A DNA stretch of 64,000 nt, from positions 6,696,001-6,760,000 of the forward strand of contig NZ_CP077970.1 of NCBI RefSeq assembly GCF_024758505.1. The letters are read 5' to 3'. Positions 27,113 through 35,229 of the stretch are shown here, piece after piece. The stretch comes from Bradyrhizobium arachidis. Lineage in GTDB: Bacteria > Pseudomonadota > Alphaproteobacteria > Rhizobiales > Xanthobacteraceae. Below the pieces are notes generated by a model. It did no database searches. It had not been told where the DNA came from and saw only the letters and a program-made list of their open reading frames with translations. Each line of letters begins with the position of its first letter. Positions within the stretch are counted from its first letter, which is position 1. The position numbers and the translations under genes are program-made.

Positions 27113-27640
27113 ATGTCGATCCCGAGCAAGTTCGAACGCAGCCTCCTTAGCCACGACGAATACGAGACGATCTCCCTCACGCATCATCCCGCAATCTATG
27201 ATGTCGAGCCCACCAAGCTTGCGGACATGCAATCACGCCTGCGCAAGATGCGCGACAAGGAGCAAACACTCGGCCGGCAGAAGCGGCGCGAGACGCGCGG
27301 AAAGCGCGAAGCGCGCGGCGCGAGCTTCCCTGGAACCGCTGAACGACCGTCGCAGCGCAAGCAGGTCTTTGCCGCAGCACTGAAGCGGGTCAACCGGGAA
27401 CTCCGGCGTCTTCACAATCTGGAAACCCGCACCGCCCATGTAGACGCGGCGCGAAAGGCTCTCGCTTTGCGTCGAGCCGCGAACTTCATTCCCTACCCGT
27501 CTGCGGGATCTGCCGGCAACGAAGGCATGGTGCCGCGCCCGAGCATGCGCCGAAGAAAGATCGTCACCGGCGCAAGAATCGGACGCGTGTCGCAGGCAAC
27601 GAAAGTCGCACAAGCAAGAAGCGATACGCGAGGTGCTTGA
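27113..27640 (+). CDS. hypothetical basic protein, 175 aa
   Basis: ATG 27113 has a strong GGAGGA site. The product starts MSIPSKFERSLLSHDEYETI and is rich in Arg and Lys. A central basic helical stretch, about residues 40-125 (SRLRKMRDKEQTLGRQKRRE and later VFAAALKRVNRELRRLHNLE), looks like a coiled coil or nucleic-acid-binding helix. The C-terminal 40 residues have low-complexity basic character. No family is recognised. The 26866-27112 gap before it holds nothing identifiable. Confidence 0.6.
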   Translation: MSIPSKFERSLLSHDEYETISLTHHPAIYDVEPTKLADMQSRLRKMRDKEQTLGRQKRRETRGKREARGASFPGTAERPSQRKQVFAAALKRVNRELRRLHNLETRTAHVDAARKALALRRAANFIPYPSAGSAGNEGMVPRPSMRRRKIVTGARIGRVSQATKVAQARSDTRGA

Positions 27641-27818
27641 GCTTGCGCCGATATCCCCGAAAGACTGTCGGGCTCGCGAACGCCTCGCAACTGAATCCGT
27701 AGTAGTGCGGGGCTATTCGCAGGAATCATCTGCCGTTCCATGAGGGAACAGCAAAGATCGCAGCTTCGCCGCAATCGACTCACTAAAAAGTCTCCATCAC
27801 AGGTGCATTAGCCGACTG

Positions 27819-27833
27819 TTTACCAACAGTTAA
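27819..27833 (+). promoter_or_regulatory. CtrA-like box overlapping a palindrome before the transglycosylase gene
   Basis: TTTA-N7-TTAA (27819-27833) differs from the CtrA consensus at one base. It overlaps the perfect dyad ACTGTT-TACC-AACAGT (27815-27830). It lies 14 bases before ATG 27848, where binding would block transcription or translation start. Confidence 0.3.
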
Positions 27834-27847
27834 GGCCTGCCCGGAAA

Positions 27848-28813
27848 ATGCGATTTGTCGTCGCGGCGCTTGCCGCGTTTCTTGTTCTGATGCTCGATCT
27901 CGACGGCCCGTCCGATCAGGTCTCGATCACCTCATCCCAACTCTCCCACAGCCCTATATCGCAAGCCTTTCTGAACGCCATTTCCTTGAAGGACATGGCG
28001 CGCTTCGAAAGCGCGGAGGCTAGCGAGGAGCCCAGCGCATCATCGCAGGACGAACAGCGCGATGACGTTTCGCAAGCGACAGAACCCGAGGCTGAGCCTG
28101 CACAGGTATCTGCCCAGGAGACGTTCTGCCACGCCTTGCGCGAAGCCGCCGAGACAAGCGGAATCCCCGTGCCGTTCTTTGCGCGCCTGCTGTGGCAGGA
28201 GAGCCGCTTCCGCTCCGACGAAGTCAGCCACGCCGGTGCACAGGGCGTCGCGCAATTCATGCCGGAGACCGCCGCGGAAGTCGGGCTCGACGATCCCTTC
28301 GACCCCATGAAGGCATTACCGGCGTCCGCAAAATTGCTGAGCAAGCTGCGCGACGATTTCGGCAATCTCGGCCTTGCCGCGGCCGCCTACAACGCCGGGA
28401 GCGGCCGCATCCAGAAATGGCTGGCGAGGCAAAGCGAGTTGCCGCGCGAAACGCGCGACTATGTGCGGATCATCACGGGCACCAAGGCCGAAGACTGGAC
28501 CGTGGAGTCCGACACCCTCGCGATTCGCGTCGACCTGCCCCGCGAAGCCCCGTGCGAGGGCGTCGGCGGCCTCTCCAAAACGCGGGACGTGACGTTCGTC
28601 CGGGCGTTCATCACACCGTCCATGACGGCGATCATCCGCAAGGCCGAGGCCATGCAACTGGCGACACGGTTGACGGCCAACCGCGCACGCAAGCGGCTCG
28701 TGCTGTTGCTGAAGAAGGGCAAGGCGCGCAGCATGATCGCGGCTCGCGCCGCCGGAAAGGGCGCGAAGAGCCGCCCCATCCATCTTGCCTCGCGCGCGCG
28801 CTCGTCCGGTTAA
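27848..28813 (+). CDS. lytic transglycosylase (SLT domain)
   Basis: A 321-residue cell-wall enzyme. The N-terminal hydrophobic segment (residues 1-17) is a signal peptide or anchor, followed by an acidic linker to about residue 90. The SLT domain, about 95-215, shows the catalytic glutamate in LLWQESRFRSD, then AGAQGVAQFMPETAAEVG and LAAAAYNAGSGRIQKWL. The C-terminal 100 residues are basic and unassigned. It would cleave the MurNAc-GlcNAc bond of peptidoglycan to form anhydro-muropeptides. The strongly basic tail (RKRLVLLLKKGKARSMIAAR) is unusual. Confidence 0.87.
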   Translation: MRFVVAALAAFLVLMLDLDGPSDQVSITSSQLSHSPISQAFLNAISLKDMARFESAEASEEPSASSQDEQRDDVSQATEPEAEPAQVSAQETFCHALREAAETSGIPVPFFARLLWQESRFRSDEVSHAGAQGVAQFMPETAAEVGLDDPFDPMKALPASAKLLSKLRDDFGNLGLAAAAYNAGSGRIQKWLARQSELPRETRDYVRIITGTKAEDWTVESDTLAIRVDLPREAPCEGVGGLSKTRDVTFVRAFITPSMTAIIRKAEAMQLATRLTANRARKRLVLLLKKGKARSMIAARAAGKGAKSRPIHLASRARSSG

Positions 28814-28826
28814 CGCGACGCGATCC

Positions 28827-29210
28827 TCACACTGGCTTCTCGTCGTCCGTCACCGGCGATGTCACGACGAGGAAGACGAGATCGACGAGCCCGGAATTCG
28901 AGATCGCATGCTCGACGCCGGGCGGCAGGAAGATCACGTCGTGCTTGCGCACGACATGGTTCTTCCCCGCGATCTCCATCAGCCCCTCACCTTCGAGCAC
29001 GTGATAAACCTGCTCCTGCACCTTGTGATGGTGGCGCGCGACATAGGCCATCGGCTGGTACATCGAGATGCGATAGTCGATGTGCCGTGAGCCGGAGTTC
29101 TCCGGCATCACCAGCGGCTTCGAAAGCGCCCCGCCAAAGTGGTTGGGAAATTCGCGCCAGGGCACTTCGGCGATGTTGCGGATGAAGGCGCCGTTGCTTT
29201 CTTGAGCCAT
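28827..29210 (-). CDS. cupin-domain protein
   Basis: A 127-residue single-domain cupin. Metal-binding motif one is visible as RHHHKVQEQVYHVLEGEG (His, His, Glu, with a final His), and motif two as PPGVEHAISNSG. It may be a small dioxygenase, isomerase or sensor of a pathway intermediate. ATG 29210 has GGAG eight bases upstream; ATG 29234 overlaps the SDR stop (TGATG) and cannot be excluded. Third gene of the operon with the SDR and the TPP enzyme. Confidence 0.82.
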   Translation of the reverse strand: MAQESNGAFIRNIAEVPWREFPNHFGGALSKPLVMPENSGSRHIDYRISMYQPMAYVARHHHKVQEQVYHVLEGEGLMEIAGKNHVVRKHDVIFLPPGVEHAISNSGLVDLVFLVVTSPVTDDEKPV

Positions 29211-29233
29211 GATCGAGCTCCGTTGCGTTTGCA

Positions 29234-29938
29234 TCAGTTCACGAGCGCGCCGCCGTCGATATAGGCGATCGATCCCGTCGCAAATCCATTGGCCATGAAA
29301 CTCACGATTTGCTGTGCGATATCCTCACCCGCGCCGACGCGCCGGACCGGCAACGAGGCCGCGATCCTGTCCAGCATCTCGCGTCGTGCCGCCTCCGGCA
29401 TTGCGGCGCGGATCGGGGTATCGATCACGCCGGGCGACACGGCGTTGACGCGTACCGGCGCCAGATCGAGTGCCAGCGCGCGCGCAAGCGACTCCAGCGC
29501 GCCGTTCGCCGCGCTGATGATGGCCGAGTTCGGCCGCGGTCGCACGCTGAGAAAACCCGTGACCAGCGTCAGCGAGCCGCCCGGGCGGATATCGGCCTCG
29601 CGCGCTACGCGCCAGGCGCCCCAGAATTTCCCTTCCATTGTCGCCCGCACGTCATCCATCGCCACCGTCTTGAACGGTCCCGTCTTGAGCTGGGCCGCGG
29701 TCAGCACGACGTGATCGACTGGTCCGATGCGGCGAAACAGGTCCGCAACGCTCTGATCGCTGGTGACGTCGGCCGGAATCGCGATCACGTTCAGCCGCTC
29801 AGCCACCGCATCGAGCTTCGCCGCGTTGCGCGAGGCGATGATCACGTCGGCGCCCTGCTTCTTCGCGAGTTCAGCCGTTGCAAGGCCAATGCCGGATGAG
29901 CCTCCGACCACGACGACTTTCTTGCCAGCAAGCATCAT
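29234..29938 (-). CDS. SDR-family protein lacking the Tyr-Lys pair
   Basis: A 234-residue short-chain dehydrogenase-like protein. The coenzyme motif VVVVGGSSGIGLATAELAKK near residue 8 is intact, and ADVTSD and SPGVIDTPIRAAM are present. The usual YxxxK site is replaced: the stretch aligned to it reads NSAIISAANGALESLARALA, with Ile and Asn where Tyr and Lys are expected. Such atypical SDRs can use other residues or act without redox chemistry. Middle gene of the operon, 45 bases after the TPP enzyme. Its partner enzyme suggests that it acts on the decarboxylation product. Confidence 0.85.
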   Translation of the reverse strand: MMLAGKKVVVVGGSSGIGLATAELAKKQGADVIIASRNAAKLDAVAERLNVIAIPADVTSDQSVADLFRRIGPVDHVVLTAAQLKTGPFKTVAMDDVRATMEGKFWGAWRVAREADIRPGGSLTLVTGFLSVRPRPNSAIISAANGALESLARALALDLAPVRVNAVSPGVIDTPIRAAMPEAARREMLDRIAASLPVRRVGAGEDIAQQIVSFMANGFATGSIAYIDGGALVN

Positions 29939-29983
29939 CTTGTATTCCCCGAGCTCATATCCGTTGATTTGGGCGAGCCAGTC

Positions 29984-31783
29984 TCAGCCCGGTTGAAAGC
30001 GCGTGCCGATGCTGGCCTTGCTCTGGCCGAGGCCCGGCAATTCCCACACGCCGGCACCGGCGGGATTGACATCAGCGGCAATGTCGACGTCGATCAGATA
30101 CGGCTTGTTGGCGGCGATACCCTTCCGAATCGCCTCGCCGATGTCGCCGGCGCGATCGACCCGCACGCCCTCGACGCCGCAGGAGCGCGCCATCGCCGCG
30201 AAATCCGGATTGTACCGCTCGCCTGTCTCCGGGTGCTTGAAATCGGTCGCAAGTTCGCGCCCGCCGAGATAGCCGCGCTGCAGGCCGCGGATCGACGCAT
30301 AGGCGTAGTTGTTCCAGACCACCCAGACCACAGGCAGATTGTATTCGACCGCGGTGCCCAGCACGTTGGCGTGCATGAAGAACGCGCCATCACCGCACAC
30401 CGACACGCAGGGACGATCGGGCGCTGCGAATTTCGCGCCCATCACGCCGGCGACGCCAAAGCCCATCGGACCAAAGCCCATCGAGCCGATCAGCGAGTCC
30501 GGCCGCTTCGGCTTGCAGAAGCCGAGCAGCCAGTTGTGGTGCACGCCGATGTCGGAGACGAGGATGGTGTCCTCCGGCAGCGCCTTGTCGATCTCGACGG
30601 CGGCGCGCTGCGGATTGATCGGCGTGGAGTCGTCGGAAAAGCCTGGTGCGACGAACTTGTCCCACTCCTTGCGGTAACCATCGATCTGCGCCAGCCACTT
30701 CTTGCGCGCGTCTTCCTTCTTGCCGAGGCTGTCGCGGCGATCGAGTTCGGCATGAACCTGGCGCAGGAAGGTGCGGACATCGGCCATCAGGCCGAGCGCG
30801 ACCGGATAGTTGCGGCCGATTTCCTCGGGATCGATATCGACGTGGATCAGTCTCGTCGGCGGGATAGTGAAGGAATAGCCGGGAATCCACGAGCTCGAGG
30901 TGCGATCGTCGAAGCGCACGCCGAGCGCGAGCAGCACATCGGCCTGCCGTGTCGCGTGGTTGGCCTGATAGTGTCCGGCGCGCGCGACAAGCCCGAGCGC
31001 GAGCGGATGGTTGACGTCGAGCGCGCCGAGGCCGGAGGCCGATGCCGCAACCGGGATCTGCAGCCGCTCGGCGAGCCGCCGCAACTCTTCGGCCGCGCCG
31101 CCGTAACGCACGCCCTGCCCGACCAGCATCACCGGTCGCTCGGCCGCGAGCAGCATGTCGACCGCCTTCACGACGCCTTCGGGATCGGCGCCGCAGCGGC
31201 TGGAAATGTTCGCATTCCATTCGATCGCCTTCGGCGCTTCCTCCGCGGCCGGTTCCATGAAGACGTCGAAGGGCACGTCGACTACGACCGGCCCGGGCCG
31301 TCCCGTGATCATGGTCTTCCAGGCTTGCCGCACCGCGAGCGGCACCATCTCGCCGCGCGTCGGCTGAAACACTTTTTTGCAGATCGAGCGCACGGTCGAG
31401 GGGAAGTCGGCCTGGTAGTGCCGGTACATCTCCTGGAACGCGCCGCGATTGAACTGGCTGGTCGGCACGTTGCCAGTGATCGCCATGAACGGCACGGAAT
31501 CGAGATAGGCGTTGGCGAGCGAGATCGGCAGGTTCGCCGAGCCCGGACCGCAGGATGTGAAGGTCGCGGTCGGCCGGCCGGAGACGCGATAGTAGACGTC
31601 GGCCATGAAGCCGGCGACGCTCTCATGGTGCACGGAGATGGTCTTGATATCGGACGAACGCTCGTACAGCGCGTCGATGAGCTGGATATTGCCGTGGCCG
31701 CACAGGCCGAACACCTGCGGCACCTTCTCCTGGATCAGATAGTCGACAATGACCTGCGCGCCATTGAGCATGTTTCGCGACAT
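29984..31783 (-). CDS. thiamine-diphosphate-dependent enzyme, acetolactate synthase/decarboxylase-like
   Basis: A 599-residue TPP enzyme with the three usual domains. The catalytic glutamate is visible in SVHHESVAGFMADVYYRVSG near residue 55. The GDG-N TPP motif near residue 455 reads CGDGAFFMHANVLGTAVEYN, then WNNYAYASIRG. The central domain reads MLVGQGVRYGGAAEELRRLA. Lineage features are shared with acetolactate synthase and benzoylformate decarboxylase-type lyases, but no regulatory subunit gene is near, so a catabolic decarboxylase or lyase is more likely than valine biosynthesis. ATG 31783 has GGGAG in front. Divergent from iclR. Confidence 0.87.
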   Translation of the reverse strand: MSRNMLNGAQVIVDYLIQEKVPQVFGLCGHGNIQLIDALYERSSDIKTISVHHESVAGFMADVYYRVSGRPTATFTSCGPGSANLPISLANAYLDSVPFMAITGNVPTSQFNRGAFQEMYRHYQADFPSTVRSICKKVFQPTRGEMVPLAVRQAWKTMITGRPGPVVVDVPFDVFMEPAAEEAPKAIEWNANISSRCGADPEGVVKAVDMLLAAERPVMLVGQGVRYGGAAEELRRLAERLQIPVAASASGLGALDVNHPLALGLVARAGHYQANHATRQADVLLALGVRFDDRTSSSWIPGYSFTIPPTRLIHVDIDPEEIGRNYPVALGLMADVRTFLRQVHAELDRRDSLGKKEDARKKWLAQIDGYRKEWDKFVAPGFSDDSTPINPQRAAVEIDKALPEDTILVSDIGVHHNWLLGFCKPKRPDSLIGSMGFGPMGFGVAGVMGAKFAAPDRPCVSVCGDGAFFMHANVLGTAVEYNLPVVWVVWNNYAYASIRGLQRGYLGGRELATDFKHPETGERYNPDFAAMARSCGVEGVRVDRAGDIGEAIRKGIAANKPYLIDVDIAADVNPAGAGVWELPGLGQSKASIGTRFQPG

Positions 31784-31888
31784 CAACTCGTCTCCCTGCG
31801 GCCCGGCGACTTCTTATGCGCCGATGCGAAAGAGCGCGGCAGGTCGCCAATTGAGCCGCGGGCACCCTATTTCTCATAATGCTGTACG

Positions 31889-31904
31889 TCAATTTATATT
31901 GTGA
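31889..31904. promoter_or_regulatory. candidate IclR operator 1
   Basis: On the minus strand this reads TCACAATATAAATTGA, an imperfect dyad (CAATAT/ATTG). It shares the nine bases TCACAATAT with the site at 33022-33040. It lies 106 bases upstream of the TPP enzyme start and between it and the regulator, where a divergent operator is expected. Confidence 0.5.
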
Positions 31905-32011
31905 TACGCTATCTCGAAGACTTTGCGCAAAGAGCGACTCCTGCGGCGCGCCCTGCGCATGATACGTTCAACAGCTCACGCCACGCGGATTCGCCACAGG
32001 GGGCCTTTTCC

Positions 32012-32941
32012 TTGAGATCGCGCACCAAGACCAAGACAAGCGACAAGCCGAGTGAGAAGACCGGAGAGAAGCCGGCGGCCGCACGCAAAGCCGCGATCGC
32101 CGAACTTGTCCCGCAAGCCGGTCAGGACGATGACCCCGAGGATCGGCAGCGCGGCGGCGGCGTCCAGTCGCTCGGCCGTGCTTTCTCCATTCTCGAAGAG
32201 GTGGCGCGGCATCGCGAGGGCATCGGTCTTGCCGAACTCAGCAAGCTCGTCGGCCTGCATAATTCGACGACCTTTCACCTCGCGAAGACGCTGGTGTCAC
32301 TCGGCTATCTCCGCCAGGAGAAAGACAACAAGCGCTACCGCGTCGGCCGGCCACTGTTTGCACTTGCGGCCAGCGCGCTCGACGAGATCGAGATGGTGAA
32401 TGTCGCGACCCCTGTGCTCGAGGATCTCTCGCGCGAGACCGGCGAAAGCGGCCATTTTGCGGTGCGCATGGGCGATGCCGTCGTCGTCATCGCGCGCACC
32501 AGCGGACCCGGTGCGTTTCAACTGACCGACCGCGTCGGCGTGGTGCGTCCCGCCCATTGCACAGCGCTGGGCAAGATCATCCTGGCTTCGCTTCGCCCCG
32601 AACAACTCAAGCGCTTCATCGATCGCGCCGAGCTAAAGCCGTCGACGCCAAAATCCATCACCGATGCCGGCGTGTTGACGCGCGAGATCGCCGAGGTGCA
32701 ACGCACCGGCGTAGCCTTCGACGATGGCGAGTTCAATCCCGAAGTCCGCTGCGTCGCGGTGCCCGTCACCGATTTCACCGGCAAGGTGATCGGCGCGCTC
32801 GGCATTTCCGGCCCGATCTGGCGGCTGTCGAACCAGGCACTGCATGCAAGCGCGCAGGTCGTGCAGGCCGCGGCAAACCGCCTCTCCGCCGAATTCGGCG
32901 CCAAGCCCGTCGCCTCCAAGGCAGTTGCGAAAAAGGTCTGA
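32012..32941 (+). CDS. IclR-family transcriptional regulator
   Basis: About 309 residues. A basic, disordered N-terminal 50 residues is followed by the IclR winged helix at about 58-115 (GIGLAELSKLVGLHNSTTFH) and the effector-binding domain at about 135-290 (RVGVVRPAHCTALGKIILAS, then VRCVAVPVTDFTGKVIGALG). It probably senses the transported or degraded compound and represses both neighbouring units. The start is uncertain: TTG 32012 is chosen because the longer frame from 31901 would overlap the operator; a start further in, before the helix-turn-helix, is possible. Confidence 0.88.
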   Translation: MRSRTKTKTSDKPSEKTGEKPAAARKAAIAELVPQAGQDDDPEDRQRGGGVQSLGRAFSILEEVARHREGIGLAELSKLVGLHNSTTFHLAKTLVSLGYLRQEKDNKRYRVGRPLFALAASALDEIEMVNVATPVLEDLSRETGESGHFAVRMGDAVVVIARTSGPGAFQLTDRVGVVRPAHCTALGKIILASLRPEQLKRFIDRAELKPSTPKSITDAGVLTREIAEVQRTGVAFDDGEFNPEVRCVAVPVTDFTGKVIGALGISGPIWRLSNQALHASAQVVQAAANRLSAEFGAKPVASKAVAKKV

Positions 32942-32961
32942 GCCGCACGCAAGCGGCGATT

Positions 32962-32981
32962 TTGCCGGTTGACACCGGCAA
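32962..32981. promoter_or_regulatory. hairpin/dyad overlapping a -35 box
   Basis: TTGCCGGT-TGAC-ACCGGCAA is a perfect 8-bp dyad just after the iclR stop. It contains the TTGACA at 32969, so it may be an operator of the downstream importer promoter or a weak terminator of iclR. There is no T-run after it. Confidence 0.4.
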
Positions 32982-33040
32982 TGGCGTTCGGGATTATCCT
33001 CCAGCATTAGAAAAGTGCCTCTCACAATATCGCATATTGA
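32969..33040 (+). promoter_or_regulatory. promoter and candidate IclR operator 2 of the ABC importer
   Basis: TTGACA (32969-32974) is followed after 17 bases by GATTAT (32992-32997), a plausible sigma-70 promoter. Just downstream, 33022-33040 contains the perfect dyad CAATAT-CGC-ATATTG, with TCACAATAT shared with operator 1. A repressor bound there would block the start of transcription of the gene at 33076. Confidence 0.5.
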
Positions 33041-33075
33041 AGAGAGACCACGATGCACCCGGGAGGAAACACTAG

Positions 33076-34320
33076 ATGACCCGCACCAGCCGACGAACTT
33101 TGTTGAAGGGGGGCGCGGCTTTCGCCGGCGCTTCAGCGCTCGGATTTCCCGCGATCGTCAGCGCACAGGCGGAGAAGATCCGGATCGGGCATCTGACGCC
33201 GCTCACCGGATTTCTCGGCGTGATCGGCTCTTACGCGCAGCTTGGGGTGAAGCTTGCCGCGGAGGAGATCAATGCGGCCGGCGGCATCATGGGCAAGCAG
33301 ATCGACCTGTTGTCGGAAGACTCGATCAACCCGGCGACCGCCGCGACCAAGGCGCAGCGCATGATCGAGCAGGATGGCGCGGTCGTGCTGCTCGGCGAGA
33401 TCTCGTCGGCGTCCTCGCTGACCATCATGCAGGTCGCCGAGCGCAACAAGAAGGTGTTCTTCTCGACCGGCGCACGCTCCGACGCGCTGCGCGGCAAGAA
33501 TTGCAACAAATACTCGTTCCACTGCGACATCCCGAACACGGTGATGGTCAACGCGGTCGGCACGGCGCTGTCGCAGAAGGGCATGGTGAAGGGCAAAAAA
33601 TTCTTCACGCTGACTGCCGACTACATCTTCGGTCATGACCTCCTGAAGGCCGCAAAAGCCTTCTTCGGCACGCATGATGCGACGCTGATCGGCGATGAGT
33701 TGATCGCGACTGACGTGACCGATTTCAGCCCGTATCTGCTCAAAGTGCGGCAGGCGAAACCCGATGTCGTGTGCTGCAACCTCGCCGGCAACCAGGTCAC
33801 CAACCTCGTCAAGCAGTATGCGGAGTTCGGCTTCCCCTATCCGCTGGTCGGCTTCAACCTCAACACCGGCGACGCCTGGGCGGCGGGTGCCGGCAATCTC
33901 AGCGGCACCTGGCCGACGGTCTGGTATCACACGTTGGACAATCCGGCCTCGAAAGCGTTCGTCGCCGCCTTCACCAAAAAATACGGAAAGCCGCCGGAGA
34001 ACCACGCCTGGATCGACTACGTCACGCTGAAACTCTTGGCCGAAGCGATCAACACGACGAAATCGACCGACAGCGGCGAGCTGATCGGCTATTTCGAGAA
34101 GCAGGCGCAGTTCGACATTGGCAAGGCGCGAAAGGCCTATTTCCGCTCCTGGGATCACCAGCTCGTGCAGGAGGCCTATCCCTTCACAGTGAAGCCAAAA
34201 GACCAGATGAAGGACCAATGGGACATGCTGGTGCTCGGTGACGCCGTGCCCGTTCCGAACGAACCGCTGGAGTCGATCTATCCGACGAGGGAACAGAACC
34301 CCTGCGAGATGAAGGCCTGA
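33076..34320 (+). CDS. ABC transporter substrate-binding protein, branched-chain amino acid (LivK) family
   Basis: A 414-residue periplasmic binding protein with a twin-arginine signal (TSRRTLLKGGAAFAGASALG, then SAQAEK). The type I receptor fold is visible as IRIGHLTPLTGFLGVIGSYA near residue 36, AAEEINAAGGIMGKQIDLL and QRMIEQDGAVVLLGEISSAS. Many Liv-type proteins of rhizobia bind aromatic acids, urea, amides or other solutes rather than amino acids, and the IclR/TPP-enzyme context favours an organic acid. GGAGGAAAC stands before ATG 33076. Confidence 0.92.
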   Translation: MTRTSRRTLLKGGAAFAGASALGFPAIVSAQAEKIRIGHLTPLTGFLGVIGSYAQLGVKLAAEEINAAGGIMGKQIDLLSEDSINPATAATKAQRMIEQDGAVVLLGEISSASSLTIMQVAERNKKVFFSTGARSDALRGKNCNKYSFHCDIPNTVMVNAVGTALSQKGMVKGKKFFTLTADYIFGHDLLKAAKAFFGTHDATLIGDELIATDVTDFSPYLLKVRQAKPDVVCCNLAGNQVTNLVKQYAEFGFPYPLVGFNLNTGDAWAAGAGNLSGTWPTVWYHTLDNPASKAFVAAFTKKYGKPPENHAWIDYVTLKLLAEAINTTKSTDSGELIGYFEKQAQFDIGKARKAYFRSWDHQLVQEAYPFTVKPKDQMKDQWDMLVLGDAVPVPNEPLESIYPTREQNPCEMKA

Positions 34321-34353
34321 AGCCGCGCCTTTCGCGCGGGTAACGGACCCCAG

Positions 34354-35229
34354 ATGCAATTCGCGTTCTTGCTGGAACAGGTGGTGAATGGCCTCGTGCT
34401 CGGCGGCTATTACCTCCTCATCGCGCTCGGGCTGTCGCTGATCTTCTCGGTCGGCGGCATCGTCAACCTCGCGCATGGCGCCTTCTACGCGCTCGGGGCC
34501 TATGTCTTCGTCGAGATCGTCCGCTATACGGGCTTTGGTGCTGCGGTCATCGTCTCGCCGATCGCGGTCGCCCTGCTCGGCATCCTCTTTGAGCGCTTCA
34601 TCCTGCGCCGCTTCTACACCGCCGATCCGATTTTGAGCCTGCTCGTCACTTTCGGGCTGGCAATGGTCGCAGAACAAGCGATCCGCATGATCTGGGGCGC
34701 GGCGCCGGTGTCGGCCGAGATCCCGCAAAGTTTGCGCGGCTCGATCTTCGTCGGCGATTTCCTGTTCTCGCGCTATCGCCTGCTGATCCTGGCGGTCGTC
34801 GCCGCCGTGCTGGTCGGGGTCTGGCTGCTGCTGCACAAGACCTCATTCGGACGCGTGGTGCGCGCCGGCATCCAGCGGCCCGACATGGTCGCAGCACTCG
34901 GCATCCGCCTGCAGCCCTACATGACCGCGATCGTGATGCTCGGTGTCGGCATGGCCGCGCTCGGCGGCGCGTTCTTCGCACCGATCACGACGGTGCACCC
35001 CGCGATGGGCGCCGACATCATGACGGTCGCCTTCGTCGTCGTCGTGATCGGCGGGCTCGGCAGCTTTTGGGGCGTGATCATCGCCGCGCTCCTCGTCGGC
35101 GTCATCAGAGGCATTGCCATCCATTTCGAGCCGGCGGCCGGCGAAGCCTCGATCTACATTTTGATGTTTCTGGTGCTGCTGGTGCGCCCGCGCGGCCTGC
35201 TCGGCGAACGCATCGAGAAATTTGAATGA
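34354..35229 (+). CDS. ABC transporter permease, LivH type
   Basis: A 291-residue permease with about eight membrane helices. It starts LLEQVVNGLVLGGYYLLIAL and contains GIVNLAHGAFYALGAYVFVE, a LivH hallmark. The EAA loop is near VVRAGIQRPDMVAALGI. It lies 33 bases after the binding-protein gene, and its stop overlaps the next ATG (ATGA). Confidence 0.93.
   Translation: MQFAFLLEQVVNGLVLGGYYLLIALGLSLIFSVGGIVNLAHGAFYALGAYVFVEIVRYTGFGAAVIVSPIAVALLGILFERFILRRFYTADPILSLLVTFGLAMVAEQAIRMIWGAAPVSAEIPQSLRGSIFVGDFLFSRYRLLILAVVAAVLVGVWLLLHKTSFGRVVRAGIQRPDMVAALGIRLQPYMTAIVMLGVGMAALGGAFFAPITTVHPAMGADIMTVAFVVVVIGGLGSFWGVIIAALLVGVIRGIAIHFEPAAGEASIYILMFLVLLVRPRGLLGERIEKFE

Noticed and set aside
29969..31879. 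636-codon plus-strand frame
   Set aside because: Shadow of the TPP enzyme gene; no recognisable domain.
33133..34836. 567-codon minus-strand frame
   Set aside because: Antisense to the binding protein and LivH genes; biased composition only.
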